Shown one piece after another: positions 25,486-37,479 of a stretch of 64,000 nucleotides of DNA. The translations under genes and the position numbers were made by a program. This stretch comes from Phylloscopus collybita (Eukaryota > Chordata > Aves > Passeriformes > Phylloscopidae), in contig JAJNNQ010000143.1 of the NCBI GenBank assembly GCA_027886175.1, positions 373,501 through 437,500 on the forward strand. Reading direction: 5' to 3'. The notes below the pieces were generated by a model, which made no database searches, was not told the DNA's origin, and saw only the letters and a list, made by a program, of their open reading frames with translations. Position 1 is the stretch's first letter. Every line of letters starts with the position of its first letter.

Positions 25486-28400
25486 TTGCCCAACCTCTCA
25501 TTTTGTGCTCTTTTAACCACCTTTGCACTTAACCTCCAGCAAATCTGGAGACCACAGTGGCAGAGGAAGCTTGCCCTGAATGCAGGGGTAATACAGCAGC
25601 AGCCACACAGCTGCCCAGAACGCCCAGCTCCGGCCCTGGAGCAGGGAGGTGCCGATGGCTTTGGAGTTTGCAGCTCCCCCTACGGCACCCCAGCATCACG
25701 GCCTGTGGTTTCCCAGCCCTGGGGAACTCACAGGCATACATAAACAGGGCAGTTTTCTGCAGAGGTCATGGAATTAGCAGGAAAAAGCTGGCTAAGCAGA
25801 ACGCTCTCCTTCCCAAAGGGTGTAATTTACTCGAGGCTGATTCAGCAGAGCAAAGACATGGTGAGCCCTGAGTGCAGCCTGGCAGTGTGGGGCTCCCCGA
25901 GCCTGGCAGGCCTGGAGGGCTCCAATGAGGAGGGTCCTCATCTCCCCCCAGAAGATCCTGCATCAGGGGCAGCTCCTGCCTCAGCCTGCTTTGTCAATCA
26001 GCACATCAGGAGCCACTTCCAAAAGACGTTGGGAAAGGATGGAGCATGGAGGACTTGTGCTGGAAGTGAACAGAATGATGAAGTTCAGCCAATTTAACTC
26101 ACCAGAGACAGCAAAGTGGCCTCAGGGACTGGGACAAGTGGCTTGAAACGTGAAAATTCCCAGTATCAAAGCAGTCCTTTCTAAGAGAGAAATGCAGAAC
26201 ATACCCAGGATGTTGGAGATGCCAGCTGGAAAAGTCACAGCAATTATTGACAGCAAGAGAGATTATGATGGAGTAAACTCCTGAGGCAGAGGCCCAGGTC
26301 TGTACCTCCAACAGGCTTTAGCCAGAGGCCTTATTTTTTAAGGCTAAAATCCTGGGATGGGCTATTTACACCAAGTGACCCAGTGTCCGTGCTGGCCTCA
26401 CACCCAGCCAACAGCCAGGCCTGGAGTGACACAGAGGCAGCAGTGGGGCAGCCCCTGCCTGGCAGAGCAGATGTGGAGGTCACAGTTCCAGCCACCACAG
26501 ACATTCCGCAGGGCTTCTCTCATCCCAAGCCTCTGCCAGAGCAGCAACAGCTGGAAGTTGTAGAGGAGAGCTTTCCCAAACTAACCCTGCTTCTTAAACT
26601 GCAGAGAGAAACCCACATGGGTTTAGAGGCAGGTGGGAGAGGTGAGGAAGGACAAAGAAGGGAAAAAACATTTGCTCCAGGTAAAGCTGACTTCAGAGAG
26701 ATTCCTGGTCCTGCTGCCTGGACACTGGGTCCTCACCATGGCTCAAACCCTCTCCAAGCTTTCCCAGAGAGCTGAGCTTTAGGTGGGCTGCAAGGCATGT
26801 GCACAACCACAAACGCCAGAAGAAAATTCCCATCATCTGGCAAAAGCTCTGTTGAGGGAATCTCATCTTCTTCTTATCTCCCTTCTACCTCTCCCTCCTG
26901 CCTCACGACTTTACACACCCAGAAAACCCCTGTGTAACCACCTCTGCAGTCCCACATCACGATCATCTTTCATTATTCCATCTTGCTGGTGGTGTCTCTC
27001 CCACCTGTCCACGGACCCGTGCTGGTTCCTGCAGCCCCATGCTGCTCCCAGCCTGTCCTGGATGTCCCTCAGGTAACCCCCTCCACCAGAGACATCATTG
27101 TCCTCCCCAAACCCACATTCTGATCACTGCTCAAAGTTCATCTCTAGGAAAGAAATTAAGCACTGTGCAATTACTCCTCTAATTACAAACTCTATTAATA
27201 CAGTTCTGTCTGTAGCCTGTCCCAGAGTCACGATGTTGGAGGCCACATTTACTGTGAGCAGGGCTGCACCAGCCCCAGGTTGGTATCGTTTTGCTTTATG
27301 CAGATATGAAATCTTTTATAGAACTCGGCAGCTTGCAGCAGTCTCCACAATTTGGCAAGGAAAGCAGCCTGGGATGAGGGAATCGCTTCTTGCAAGCCCC
27401 CTGAAAATCTGTCCAAATTTGGTGGTTAGAAACTACCAAAAAACTCCAGGTCCTGCCTGTGATGCAGCTGATGCTGGCGACCAGCCCAACCTGCCATGTC
27501 CCCCAGCCCCAGCGCCCCTCAGCCCCTCTGCCCCCATTGCCTCCAAATAAAGCTCCAGCTCAAGGAGGAGACCAAAACACAGCAGATTTCCCTTTCTTCC
27601 CACAGTGGCACCACTGCTGCAGAGCCGGCTCTCACCCCATCGTGGGCCCCAAACTTTTCAGGAAAGGCTTGTTCCCCAAGCCTGGGGGGCTGGCAGGGCT
27701 CTGGCTGCAGCAGCCCCCCGGTTCTGTACAGCTCTGCCAACGCCCCTGACTGCACTGCTGGCACAGCTGCACCAGTGACACCCTTGCAGTGACACCCTTG
27801 CAGTGACACCCCTGCAGGGACACCCCTGCAGGGACACCGCAGCCCCGGCCCCCAGCAGAGGGTGGGCAGCTTGGACCCCCTGCCCCCAGTGCAGCACAGT
27901 ACTGCCTTTGCCTTTTCCCCTTCAAAAATGAAGGAATTGCCTACAGGAAAGGAATCTGGCAGGAGGATGGGATCAAGTCCTGCAAGAGCCAGCGCTCAAG
28001 TTTTAGGAAATTGAATTTGGGGTTTCAGTGGCAACTTCCATCATGGATTTTCAGCCCATGAACCATCGCTCCAGTCACCGACTGATCTTCAGACCAGGAA
28101 CATCAACAAATAAAATCCTCTTCCAGACATTTCTGTATCAAGCCTCAAACCTGCAGTTTAGAAGGAAATTCCCTTCCAGACCAAGGCACTCCACGGAATG
28201 ATAACATCTCCAGCAAGGCTCCTCCAGCCCATAATTAACCCCTGTTAATTCACTCACACACAGCTGGTAACGGATCACAGGTAACTGTGTCCTCACAACC
28301 CACGTTCCATCAGGATCAGGATTCATCCCAGTGCCTGGCAGGTATTAAGGGAAAACAGCCCAGACAAGGAAATCTGTGGGATGCTGCAGGGATCCACGGG

Positions 28401-29859
28401 GAAGACTCAGAGGAGACAAGATGGGGCTGTGGCTTGAGCAGGGAAAGGCCCCGAGGACATGCAGCCTCTGGCTCCATCCCACAGCCCTGTGGACACCAGG
28501 TGAGCTGTGCCACGTGTGACGGCCAGCCAGGCGCAGGGCACCCCTCATCCTGGGTGACACAGGGTGCTCTGGGAAGCCCCGAGCACCTCAGCAGCACTCA
28601 GGAGGCCGGTGTGTGTGTTCACACCTTCCTGAGCAACAGGAGGAACCGCGCACCAGAGGAGTTGCTAAGAGACGCGCGCCTCCCACCACCGTGCCCAGCA
28701 CCCACTCCCGTGGCTGGGGGTGCAGGATGGGACCCGCACCCCGAGGGGCTCAGCATCCCTGCAGAGGGACAAGGGGCAGGGACAGGGTGCCCGGGATGGC
28801 TCTGCCCACAGGGGTGACCCTGGGAGCTCCTCAGGCACAGCCCCACCATGTCTCAGCTGGCAGCTCCTCTGTCCCACAGCGCAGGAACCACACACAAGAT
28901 CAGATCATGTCACCAGTGACCTCGGGGCTCCCACCACAGCTGCCATCAGAGGCACAAACAAGGGAGAGCTGCAGGAGCCCCATGGGAATGGGCACAGCAC
29001 AGTCCTGCCCCACCAGCCCACTGGGACTCCCCCAGTTGGACTGTGGGACCGCAATGTATCCGACTGAGCCACGGCCACGACCTATGCCAGCCCTGCACTG
29101 CCACCCATCTCCGTCCAGCCTGAGTCCCTCTTCTCTTCTCCTCAAATTCCATCAACCCAACAGCTTTCTGTAGCTGAAGACTTCAACAAAGGTGGAAAAG
29201 CCCCTCCAGCATCAGCCCAGGGTTTTGCATCCTCCCTGTCTTAATCCCACTGAGTGTCCTTTGTCCTTGCACCATGAGACCAATAAAACAAATTCTGGGA
29301 TTTACATTCCCTCAACCCCTGCAACCTTTCAAACCCTCTTACAGTTCACCTTCCCTTCCTCCTTTCCACAGAAACTCCAAAGAACCGAAGTGGGATGCAG
29401 GCCTCTGGAGAAGCAGCCAGGCTGCTGCTCCCACACAGCGTCACCATGGTGACCAGCACCCCAACAGCGGGGCCAGCGCTCCCCAAAACCGCCTCGTGTG
29501 CCCTGCACTGACATTCCTGCCATGAGGCAGCAGGAACGGAGCTGAGCACACTGCCACCAAGCAGGGACAACAAAACCCAGGGCAGGGACACAGCAGTGCT
29601 GGGCAGGCACCGGGCTGGACCGGGGCTCCTCACACAGACCAAAGGCACTCGTGGCCCTGCCGCCTTCCCTGCTGTGGGCCAGCTGCAGAAACCTGCAGGT
29701 TTGGGCTCACCGAGGGCAGAGGAACCCTTGGGCTGGGGGCTGCAACAGCCTGCTGGCCCACAGTGGGCCTCAGCACAGCACGATCAACCCTCCCCTCCCC
29801 GCAGCTCCACCGCAGCCTGCCGGCTCCGCCGCAGCCACTCGCCCATCCTGGCCCCCAGC
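25486..29859. other. Non-coding stretch, AGAP3 intron 1 (proximal part)
   Basis: No exon recognised. It includes a short tandem of CAGTGACACCCTTG / CAGGGACACCCCTG units (about 27,770-27,840), a 7-bp inverted repeat AATTAAC-CCCT-GTTAATT at 28,233-28,250, and an AT-rich island at 27,130-27,440 listed separately. Confidence 0.45.
27130..27440. promoter_or_regulatory. AT-rich island with homeodomain and octamer-like sites
   Basis: Non-repetitive stretch with TAATTA (27,180-27,185), TATTAAT, and ATGCAGAT at 27,298-27,305 (one base from the POU octamer ATGCAAAT), inside GC-rich intron DNA. In mammals AGAP3 neighbours the homeobox gene GBX1, so distant developmental enhancers in AGAP3 introns would not be surprising; this is inference. 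Confidence 0.25.
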
Positions 29860-30050
29860 TCCATCCCAGTCCTCCCCTCCATATCAGCCCATCGGCTGCA
29901 CCGCGGGCCCTCACCCCTGGCGGTGCCCCAGCTCCATCCCAGCCCCCCAATTCCATCCCAGCCCCTCGGCTCCATCCCAGCCCCTCGGCTCCATCCCAGC
30001 CCCTCGGCTCCACTGCATTTCCTCAGCTCCTCTGCAGTTCCTCGGCTCCA
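29860..30050. repeat. 18-19-bp minisatellite
   Basis: About eight imperfect copies of CAGCCCCTCGGCTCCATCC (with AGCTCC and AATTCC variants) just before the CpG island that carries the AGAP3 first exon. Confidence 0.8.
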
Positions 30051-30633
30051 TCCCTCCCCTCGCTGCCGGTTCCCGGCACCCGGGCTGCAGTTTTCTGCAT
30101 TTCTAATGTTAACGGGTTCCGGCGGATCCCGCTCCCCGTCGACGCCGAGTACAAACCCCCCCGCCCGATGCCGGACCGGCGCCCGCCCCCGCCCGCCGCT
30201 CCCGGCAGAGGCCGCGGGCGGAGTCCCCGGCCCTGCGCAGGCCCGGCCGCGACCACCATCGCTGCGGGGCCGGGGCCGGGCCCGGGGCCGCGGCGGGGGC
30301 GGCTGCCGAGGGTGTCCCCTTGGCTCCCTCCCCGCCCGCCAGGCCCCCGCAGCCCCGCGGTGCCCGGCCCCGCTGCCGGCGGCGGGGGCGCAGCGGCCGC
30401 AAGCCCCGGCCCCGTGCAGGCCGCGCCCGGCCCCCCGCGCCCCCGGCCCCGCCGCCGCAGGGCCCGGCGCGATCCCGGGCTGGCGGGCAGGGCCGGGCCG
30501 GGCTCCGCCGGGCCCCGCGGGCGGCAGCGGGCGCAGGTGCAGCGGCGGCGGGGACAAAGGCGGCGGCGCGGCCGGCCCGGCTCGCTGCCCCGTTGCCGGT
30601 GACCCCGTTCGGTGCCCGGCCGCCGGTGCTCAC

Positions 30634-30913
30634 CCTCGATGGAGATGACGTGCTCGCGGATCTGGCTCTGCAGCGCCAGGTCCTCCACGCGCTCGATGAG
30701 GTCGTAGATCGCGTAGATATTGGGGTGCACGGACTCGAAGCGCCCGATTTCGGCGCGGATCGCGGCCGAGTTGGAGAGCCCGAACTGCGGCGGGGGCGGC
30801 CCGCCGGGCTGCGGCCCCGAGGGCCCGGGCACGGGCACCGGCACCGGCCCGCCCGGCGCCGCCAGGCTCTGCTGCTGCCCGGGGCTCTGCCCGGCGCCGC
30901 CCGGGAAATTCAT
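30634..30913 (-). CDS. AGAP3: AGAP3, first coding exon (partial gene)
   Basis: Encodes the N-terminus of AGAP3, an Arf GTPase-activating protein with GTPase-like, PH, Arf-GAP and ankyrin parts; only the first 93 codons plus one base are here. After a Gly/Pro/Gln-rich leader (residues 1-43) comes the conserved AGAP N-terminal segment: [28 protein letters not shown], then [10 protein letters not shown]. The wording AIYDLIERV fits AGAP3 better than AGAP1 (from memory). The start ATG (30,913-30,911) opens [10 protein letters not shown]. The exon ends in ATC-GAG-G followed by donor GTGAGC (30,633 leftwards); phase 1 suits the Asp that follows in the family. No exon 2 is seen to the left, so intron 1 is at least 30.6 kb. 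Neighbours TMUB1, FASTK and SLC4A2 support the identity. Confidence 0.9.
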
Positions 30914-31500
30914 CGCGGCGGCGGCGGGGCCGGTCAGCGGCGCGGGGCTCCGGGCAGCCGCTGCATGGCCACAGCCGCGTCCGTCCGCGGGTCCCCCGGG
31001 CTCCGCCGCCGCCCCCGACCGCCTCCCGCCTGCTCCGCCCCGCCCGCGTCAGCGGGACCGGCCCCGCGGCGGGCGGGGAGCGGGGGGAGCGCGGTGGGCA
31101 GAGCGGGGAGCGGAACCGCGGCTGGGCAGGGGAGCGGGGGCGCTGGGATCCGGCGGGGGAGCGGGGGGCCGGGCCCGAGAGCGGGGGCAGCCGGAGCAGG
31201 AGGGGGAGCGGAGGAGTGTCGCTGCCCGGCCCGGCCCGGCCCCGCTCCGCCGCGGCCCCCGCCCGCCCGGCACCACCGTGATGGGCGCTCGCCGCCCTGC
31301 CCGGCCCTGGCCTGGCTACGAGCCTCGGCTGCCGGCCCCCAGCATCGCCCCGCGGCCGTGCCGGAGCCGGCGGTGGCAGCGCCGCTGCTGTGCCCGTGCC
31401 CGTGCCCTGCTCCCCCCAGGGCTGCCGTGCCTGCCCGCGGGGCGCGGGGCATCCCCGCACCCCGGCCTGCAGCCCCCTGTGCCAGCCCTGCCTCCCGCTG
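30914..31500 (-). promoter_or_regulatory. AGAP3: AGAP3 CpG-island promoter and 5' UTR
   Basis: Very CpG-rich DNA upstream of the AGAP3 ATG with many GGGGCGGG/CCCGCCC boxes and no TATA box seen. The island continues through the coding exon to about 30,120. The transcription start is not determined. Confidence 0.6.
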
Positions 31501-32756
31501 CCTTGCACGGGTCATTTCCTCGTTAATCACCCCAAGGTCACTAATGAAGCTGTGGAATATGACCGGTCCCAAGAAGTTCCTGGGTGCCCGCCAGCTGCTG
31601 CCCCGCTGTGGTGGGCTCTCCTCTCTGGTCACCCAAGGCCGGCTGGTGTCACCCTGCTGATGTGCTCGGTCCAGGCTGCTCCAGGCCGCTCCGCTGGACG
31701 CTGGTGCCGCGGTGGAGCTCCCCAGGGCACCCCCGCGGTGCAGTCCCGCCAGCTCGGGGGGTGCCTGTTGGGCAGGGATTGATAACACCCCTCCCCTTGT
31801 GCCCATCCCTGAAACAGCCTGCCCGGGGTGACCTGGGGCACAGGAAGGCTCTGGCTGGGCACAGGGCTGGCAGCCCCTGGCAGCACCATGGGAGCCAGTG
31901 GAGCTCACTGAGGTATCACTTTGAAATGGCTGAGAAACATAAAAAAACAGGATCGTGGGCCCTGGCAGATGAAATGAGAAAGTGGGATTTGGGAGAGGAG
32001 AAGGAACAGAAAGGTGAGCAGCTGGGAGAACCAAGAGTGCAATGGATTTCTCCCTGGGTCCCACTGGGACCAGAGTCATGGTGGGCAGCAGTGCCAGGGG
32101 GGCTCAGGGGGCAGCTGGGGGCTGTTCCCACCCTCTGCCCTTCTCTGGGTGATGGTGAGAAGGGTTGGAGGAGGAGGAAGACAAGGAGGAAGGGGACAGC
32201 AAGGAGGAGAAGGAGGAAGAGAGATCTCTGGGAAGTTTCTAAATGCCTCCCGGCTCCGGAATCCTCTGTGACTCGGCAGTGGGTGCTGGGGCGTGTGGGT
32301 GGGAGAAGCACCTCCCTGCCCTCTCCCCCTCCCTCTTGTGCCCTTCCAGGATTCCTTGACTGCATCTCAACCGCCTCTGCCACGAGAAGGGGTTTATTAG
32401 AAAAGAACTTTCATGAGGGTTTTCTGAAAGCGTTTAGAAATTCCCTATCTGTCACAGCACTGGGCTCCCCTCACCCTGCATGCTCCCCTCACTTACACAC
32501 CCCCCTGCGTGCTCCCCAAGGCTTCCAAAGGTCTCTGAAAGAGCTGAGTCAAAGCTCTGCCCAGCAGGAGCTTCCCTGAAGTGGGGAATCCATGGATTAC
32601 CTCCATGTGGGCTATGCAGGGCCATCCCACCACCCAACACAACAGTGCCTGGCTGTGCAGTGGCCTTTCTCCAGCCTGTTTTCTGTTTGGGTTTCTTGGT
32701 CCTTGCTTGTGGCCTTTTTCTCCATCTTCTGCCATCATCATCACCATCATCATCAT
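31501..32756. other. Intergenic DNA with possible LINE remnant and polypurine tract
   Basis: On the minus strand near 31,505-31,620 the peptide LGPVIFHSFISDL resembles the LGPVLFNIFINDL box of CR1/LINE reverse transcriptase, so this may be a very old LINE piece (low confidence). A GGAGGA/AAGG polypurine tract lies at 32,165-32,225. A (CAT/CAC) microsatellite at about 32,732-32,757 forms the tail of the following CR1 copy. Confidence 0.4.
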
Positions 32757-32990
32757 CTCAGAATGGTTTGGCTAGGAAGGGACCTTAAAGCCCATCCAGT
32801 TCCACCCTCTGCTGCAGACAGGGACACCTTCTACCAGACCAGGTTGCCCTACATCCCCTTCAACCCAGCCTTGAACATTTCCAGGGATGGGGCAGCCACA
32901 GCTTCTCTAGGCAACTTGTGCCAGGGCCTCACCACCCTTACAGGGAAGAATTCCTCCCCAGTATCCCACTAAAGCCTGCCCTCAGTCAGT
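32757..32990 (-). mobile_element. CR1 LINE fragment
   Basis: Reverse-oriented CR1: TCAGAATGGTTTGGCTAGGA, CCTTAAAGCCCATCCAGTTC, AGCCTTGAACATTTCCAGGG, GTGCCAGGGCCTCACCACCC, CAGTATCCCACTAAAGCCTG. The CAT-rich run next to its 3' end is typical of microsatellites born from LINE tails. Confidence 0.9.
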
Positions 32991-33199
32991 TATCACATAA
33001 ACATTTATGAATTGTCTCCATTCCTGCACCTTTGAATGTCCCCCATGTGCAGCTGCCTCCACCACATCACCCTCTCAGCCAGGGATTCCAGGGTTTGCAC
33101 CTGGTGAGGGATGGGACATCCTCCCTCATCCCTCCCTCTCCCTGCCCTGGCTGAGGCAGCGTGCCTAGAGGTGGCTTTCCCCTGACGGGTGGGCTCTGG

Positions 33200-33278
33200 C
33201 CCACCTCCTCTTCTTTCTCCTCCTTTGCCTCCTGCTCCTCCTCTTTCTTATCTTCCTCTTCCTTCTCCTCCCGCAGAG
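33200..33278. repeat. Polypyrimidine tract (CTCCT/TCTTC)
   Basis: Nearly uninterrupted pyrimidine run of about 75 bases on the plus strand (polypurine on minus). Confidence 0.8.
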
Positions 33279-33904
33279 ATGTGCCATGCCCCCGCGCCCC
33301 TGCAGCCCCCACACGGGTCATTCATTACACACTGCCCTGAGGGGCCAGCTCAGCTCTCCTGGGGCCACCAGGACCCTCCAGCACCGGGGACCCCACGGGT
33401 CCCTGCCCCTCCCAGCAGCCAGCAGGGCACAGGGCACAGGGGTGGGATGAGACGGGGTGGGCACTGGGGTGGAGCATCACCCAGCCCAAGCCTGTGCAGC
33501 TGGGACCCTGTCCCTGCCAGCCCCTCCCTGTGGAGCAGGACCCTGCAGTCAGCACTGGGGCCAGGGCTGGAAAACTGGAGCCTGGAGTGTTGTAGAGGTG
33601 CAGAGGGAGAAGAGCAAACAGATGGAGCTGGGGCTCAGCAAAGGCATGGGAAAACCCAGGAGAGAAGTTCAATATGCTGAAAAGGCCGGGGCAGGTGGGG
33701 ACGAGCCGAGGCTTTCGGGAGCAAACATTCCCTCAGGGATGGCCAACCACCTGCCCTCTGCAGGCACAGGCCACTTGAAGATGTAAACTGCTCCTCAGGA
33801 TGGATTTCACCCTCAGATCCTGAACTTTCTCTGCTCCATCTGCAGCACTTCCATCTGACGCTGCAGTTCGTGAGTGCCTTGAACCAGTGCTGCTGCCAAG
33901 AGGA

Positions 33905-33990
33905 GCTGCCACCTCCTCCACCACCACCACCTCCTCCACCACCTCCTCCTCCTCCACCACCTCCTCCTCCTCCTCCTCCTCCTTTTCCTG
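33905..33990. repeat. (CCT/CCA)n trinucleotide microsatellite
   Basis: About 28 triplets of CCT and CCA on the plus strand; reads as poly-Pro or Ser/Thr runs in forward frames and poly-Gly/Glu/Val in reverse, all artefactual. Flanked by a CR1-tail-like piece at about 34,050-34,095 (GGTGGAAGGTCCCTTCCCAC). Confidence 0.9.
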
Positions 33991-35520
33991 CTGCTGCTCC
34001 CACCCCCAGAGCAGCCACCCTGGCACCTGTGGTGCCCATGGCAGTGGGGTGGAGCAGGATGGGTGGAAGGTCCCTTCCCACCCAAACCACCAGACAGTGC
34101 CAGAGCATGTGGGGCAGCAGGAGGGTCCCCACAGCAGAGTCCCAATGGCCACCCAAGGTGCAGGGCTGGGGAGCAGCACCCCCAGAACAGAGCTGAGGGG
34201 AGGCCAAGGCCCAGGGCTGAGCTTCAGTCAGTGTCTGAGCAAAATGGGCAGAGAGGGGGGGTCCGGGGGGCTCTCCAGGGCTTTATGGCTTCTCCTCAGT
34301 GCACTGGGACTGAGGTGTTTGATCACTCTTGCAATAAAAACTGAGCCTTTCTTTCCGTGGGGACATCTCTGTTGGGAGAGCTGAGGGCACAGCTGGGGGA
34401 CACTGCTGGGGACACTGTCCCTCTTTCCCAGACTAAGGGGGGCAGGAAGCTCCATCCAGGCTGGGGCTGCCTGTCCTCCTGTGCACCCCACACAGCTGTG
34501 GCTCCTGCTCCCAAACTCCTCGGCGCTTTGCTGCACGGCAGCACTGCTTTGGGGGGAGGGAGGCGTTTAATGTCACCCTGCGGTGACAGGGACTGTTCTC
34601 TCTGGGCTGGGGATCAGCCAGCAGCTTTCCCCAGAATAGCTGCAGCTCTTTAATCTCACTCTGGAGCAAGGAGGTACCGGCTCCACCGTTAATCCCATCC
34701 AGATCCGCACCGGGCGGCCGTCAAACGGCAAATCCAAAATCCACCGCTCGGCAGCTGGAGCGTCCCGCTGGGTCCCTGCCATGGGGCTCTGGGCAGCTCT
34801 GGCTGTGGAGCAGAGAGGAGCAGAGTGTCCCCCTCTGGGGGAGGGTCAGGTCCCCTCACGGTGCCAGGGATGCCACATGGCTGCTGGCCTCCTAGGGTGA
34901 CCACAGCTGGCAGGACCACGGCTGTCTGTGCCCCTGGCTGTGACTCACCACGATGCCATCGGCCATCTCAGGCCACCCCGTGGGTTTTGGTGACAGCTGG
35001 GACGTGTGTCCATCCACCTGCACATTGAGGGGCCCTGGGATCCTCCTCTGGGCTTGTCTGGGTGGGTCCCACCAGCGCTGCCACCACACCAACCAGGGAC
35101 ACCACAGGGTGGACATCCATGTCTGGGGTGGTGTCCCAGTGTCCCCAGTGCCCCACTGGGGCAGAATCCCTCTGCAACCCCTCTCAGGTCACAACCCCGG
35201 AGGAGCTGGACTGTCCAAATGCCCCAGCTGGACTGTGGGCTTTGGGAAAAGAGGCTGAAAATGGAAGAAGGTGGATTAAAGTCCCCTGGGCACTGTGGAG
35301 GTCCTGAACAGAGCTCAGGGTCAACAATCCCAGCGAGGCCTGTGGGACAGGAGGGGGCTCAGCCCAGCCATGGGGGGATACCATGGGGGAAACACTGAGG
35401 AAAGGTGAAGTGGTGAGTGAAGAGGAAACAGAAGGAGGGGACCATGAAGCCTGGCAGAAACACGAGGCAGCCCTTCTCATGAAAATGTTCTCCCCACTAT
35501 CCAACCCAAACCTCCTCTGG
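33991..35520. other. Intergenic DNA, no gene seen
   Basis: No exon, RNA gene or intact repeat recognised apart from the short CR1-tail-like piece near 34,060. An AATAAA-type hexamer at 34,334-34,339 has no gene to serve. Confidence 0.4.
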
Positions 35521-35524
35521 CACA

Positions 35525-35735
35525 GCTTGAGGCTGTTTCCACTTGTCCTGTCCCTTGTTCCCTGAGAGCAGAGCTCAACTCCATCCTGTCAGGGAGTTGT
35601 GCAGAGCCACGGGGTCCCCCTGAGCCTCCTTTTCTCCAGGCTGAGCCCCTTCCCAGCTCCCTCAGCCTCCCCTGGGGCTCCAGCCCCTTCCCAGCTCCAT
35701 TCCCTGCCCTGGACACGCTCAGGGCTTGCTGGTCC
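35525..35735 (-). mobile_element. CR1 LINE fragment (internal 3' part)
   Basis: Reverse-oriented CR1: CTTGTCCTGTCCCTTGTTCC, GTCAGGGAGTTGTGCAGAGC, GAGCCTCCTTTTCTCCAGGC, TGAGCCCCTTCCCAGCTCCC. These are standard blocks of bird CR1 3' regions. Confidence 0.85.
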
Positions 35736-35983
35736 TGGGGAGCCCAATGCTGAGGCCAGCCCAGGGGACAGGCACTGCCCTGGCTCCTCCTGTGCCAGAG
35801 GAGGCTGGAGCCACCCGCCACAGCCACAGCCCCAGCGGGGCAGAGCTGCACAGGGGGCTGGGACACCCTTGGGTGTCGCTATCTGGGGGTTCCCACCCTG
35901 CTGACCCCTGGGACCACCTCACTGCCTCCTGTGGAGCCCAGGTGGGGCAGGGGGCTGCCACCTCCACAACTGCCCGGTGACGC

Positions 35984-36330
35984 TGTTCAAGATCACAACG
36001 ACACGGATTCTGAGGTCAGGAGGCTGAAATGACTCCAATCAATCTTTATTACCCAGGAATTCCTTCCCTTTATGCTGTTTTGCAAAGAGCCACCCAAGGG
36101 GTGGAAGAAAGACAAACTCCTTCAATCACATTGGTCAAGTCAGAGGGACAGCAAGAAGAAGTGCCCCCTCCTAGGGAAAGGAATGCAAACACAGGTTACG
36201 TGTCTCTGGTTGACAGAACAGTGTCTGGGAAAGAGTTTCAGAGAAGCCAAACCTCACAGCACCAACCATGGCTACGGGCCATCCCTTTAGATCCCCAGCC
36301 TCGCAGAAGGACATTGAGAAACCCAGGGGA
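35984..36330 (-). mobile_element. Possible LTR remnant of an endogenous retrovirus
   Basis: Plus-strand edge TGTTCAAGATCACAACGACA, then GATTCTGAGGTCAGGAGGCT and ATCTTTATTACCCAGG, so the reverse strand carries an AATAAAG poly(A) signal followed about 60 bases later by a CA terminus. That layout suits the R-U5 end of an avian ERV LTR read on the minus strand. The other boundary and target-site duplication were not found, and no retroviral coding sequence is present. Confidence 0.35.
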
Positions 36331-37135
36331 TTGGGAGCAGCCCTGGGCAGGGCAGCGTGGACGCTCCCTGGTTCCTCAGCAGCAGATGGAAGGAGCACAA
36401 CCTGCTCAGCCTTCCCGGGACACTGCAGGTGGCTGGATGACACTGGGGAAGCACGTTCAGGGGAATATTAAACAGCTTCTTAACTGAGGCAGGGAGGATG
36501 GGGAAGTCTCACTCTCTGGGAGCCGAAGCCAGACAAATCCACAGTGACAGTGGATTTATCAGGGAGGGGATGAACCGCTGGATAAACCCTCAAATCTGAG
36601 CAGACACAACCCCTCCAGCAGTGGATTGGGGCTCATTCCAACGTGGGGAAGGGATAAATCCCGGTTGTCTGCCTGCACAGATCAGTCACGGTGTAAATCT
36701 GCTGCTGCTGCTGTCACATCCATGGCTCTGACAGCCCCGGGATCTGGAGATGGGTTCTGCCTGCTGGGAGTGAGGATCCCTCACCTGCAGCCCGTCCTTC
36801 CCACCCAGGGGCAGCTCCCACACGGAATTCCAGAACAGAAATCATCCATTCCCTCCTGGGAGGCCCCCAACACCCTCAGCAGGAAGGGGCTGCTCTGGCA
36901 CGCTGATGCCTCCTGGTTTGATCCTGATTTCATCCTGATTTTTTTCCCAGGAAAAATAATATGGAGGATGAAATCCTCCTGATCTTATCCCAGGAAATAT
37001 CAGTGCCACACCAGTGAGGGGCCTGCGGAGGGGGCACCCTGGGGACACGGGACATTGTTGCCCACAATTGCCCTTTATGGGAGCGTCAGTCCTTTCCCAT
37101 CTCCCCCATCTCTCTTGCTGTACTTCCATGGTTGG
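36331..37135. other. Intergenic DNA, no gene seen
   Basis: No recognisable exon or repeat family. Several short frames without domains. Confidence 0.4.
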
Positions 37136-37137
37136 AC

Positions 37138-37312
37138 CACTTCACCTAAAAGTAAGATTTTTTTGACATAAAACTAAGAACTTTTCACTTAAAATTAAGA
37201 ATCTGTCACCTAAAATGAACAATTTCTAGCCTAAAATTAAGACCTTTTCACCTAAAATGAACAATTTTAACCTAAAAATAAGAATTTTTCACCTAATATG
37301 AAAGATTTTAAT
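37138..37312. repeat. AT-rich minisatellite, about 26-bp unit
   Basis: Six to seven imperfect units of the form TTTTCACCTAAAAT(GA/TA)A(C/G)AA. It is strikingly A/T-rich compared with the GC-rich flanks and lies about 0.5 kb upstream of the TMUB1 promoter. Confidence 0.8.
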
Positions 37313-37479
37313 CAGAGCCTGTGGGTGGCTCTGGGCACTCCTGGGGATTCCCAGCTCCAGAACCCCTGAGGGCAGAAAACTCCTGGAGATTCCTGAGCCC
37401 ACCCACCCTCAGAATGGCCACGGCCACCACTGCCCATGTGCCCAAGTGACACATCCACAGGAATTTAAACCTGGGAGGA

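Noticed and set aside
27774..27840. GTGACACCCTTGCA repeats as hormone-receptor response elements
   Set aside because: Spacing and half-sites do not fit AGGTCA/TGACCT direct repeats; better read as a short degenerate tandem repeat.
33813..34207. Poly-Gly/poly-Glu minus-strand frames
   Set aside because: They come from the (CCT/CCA)n microsatellite.
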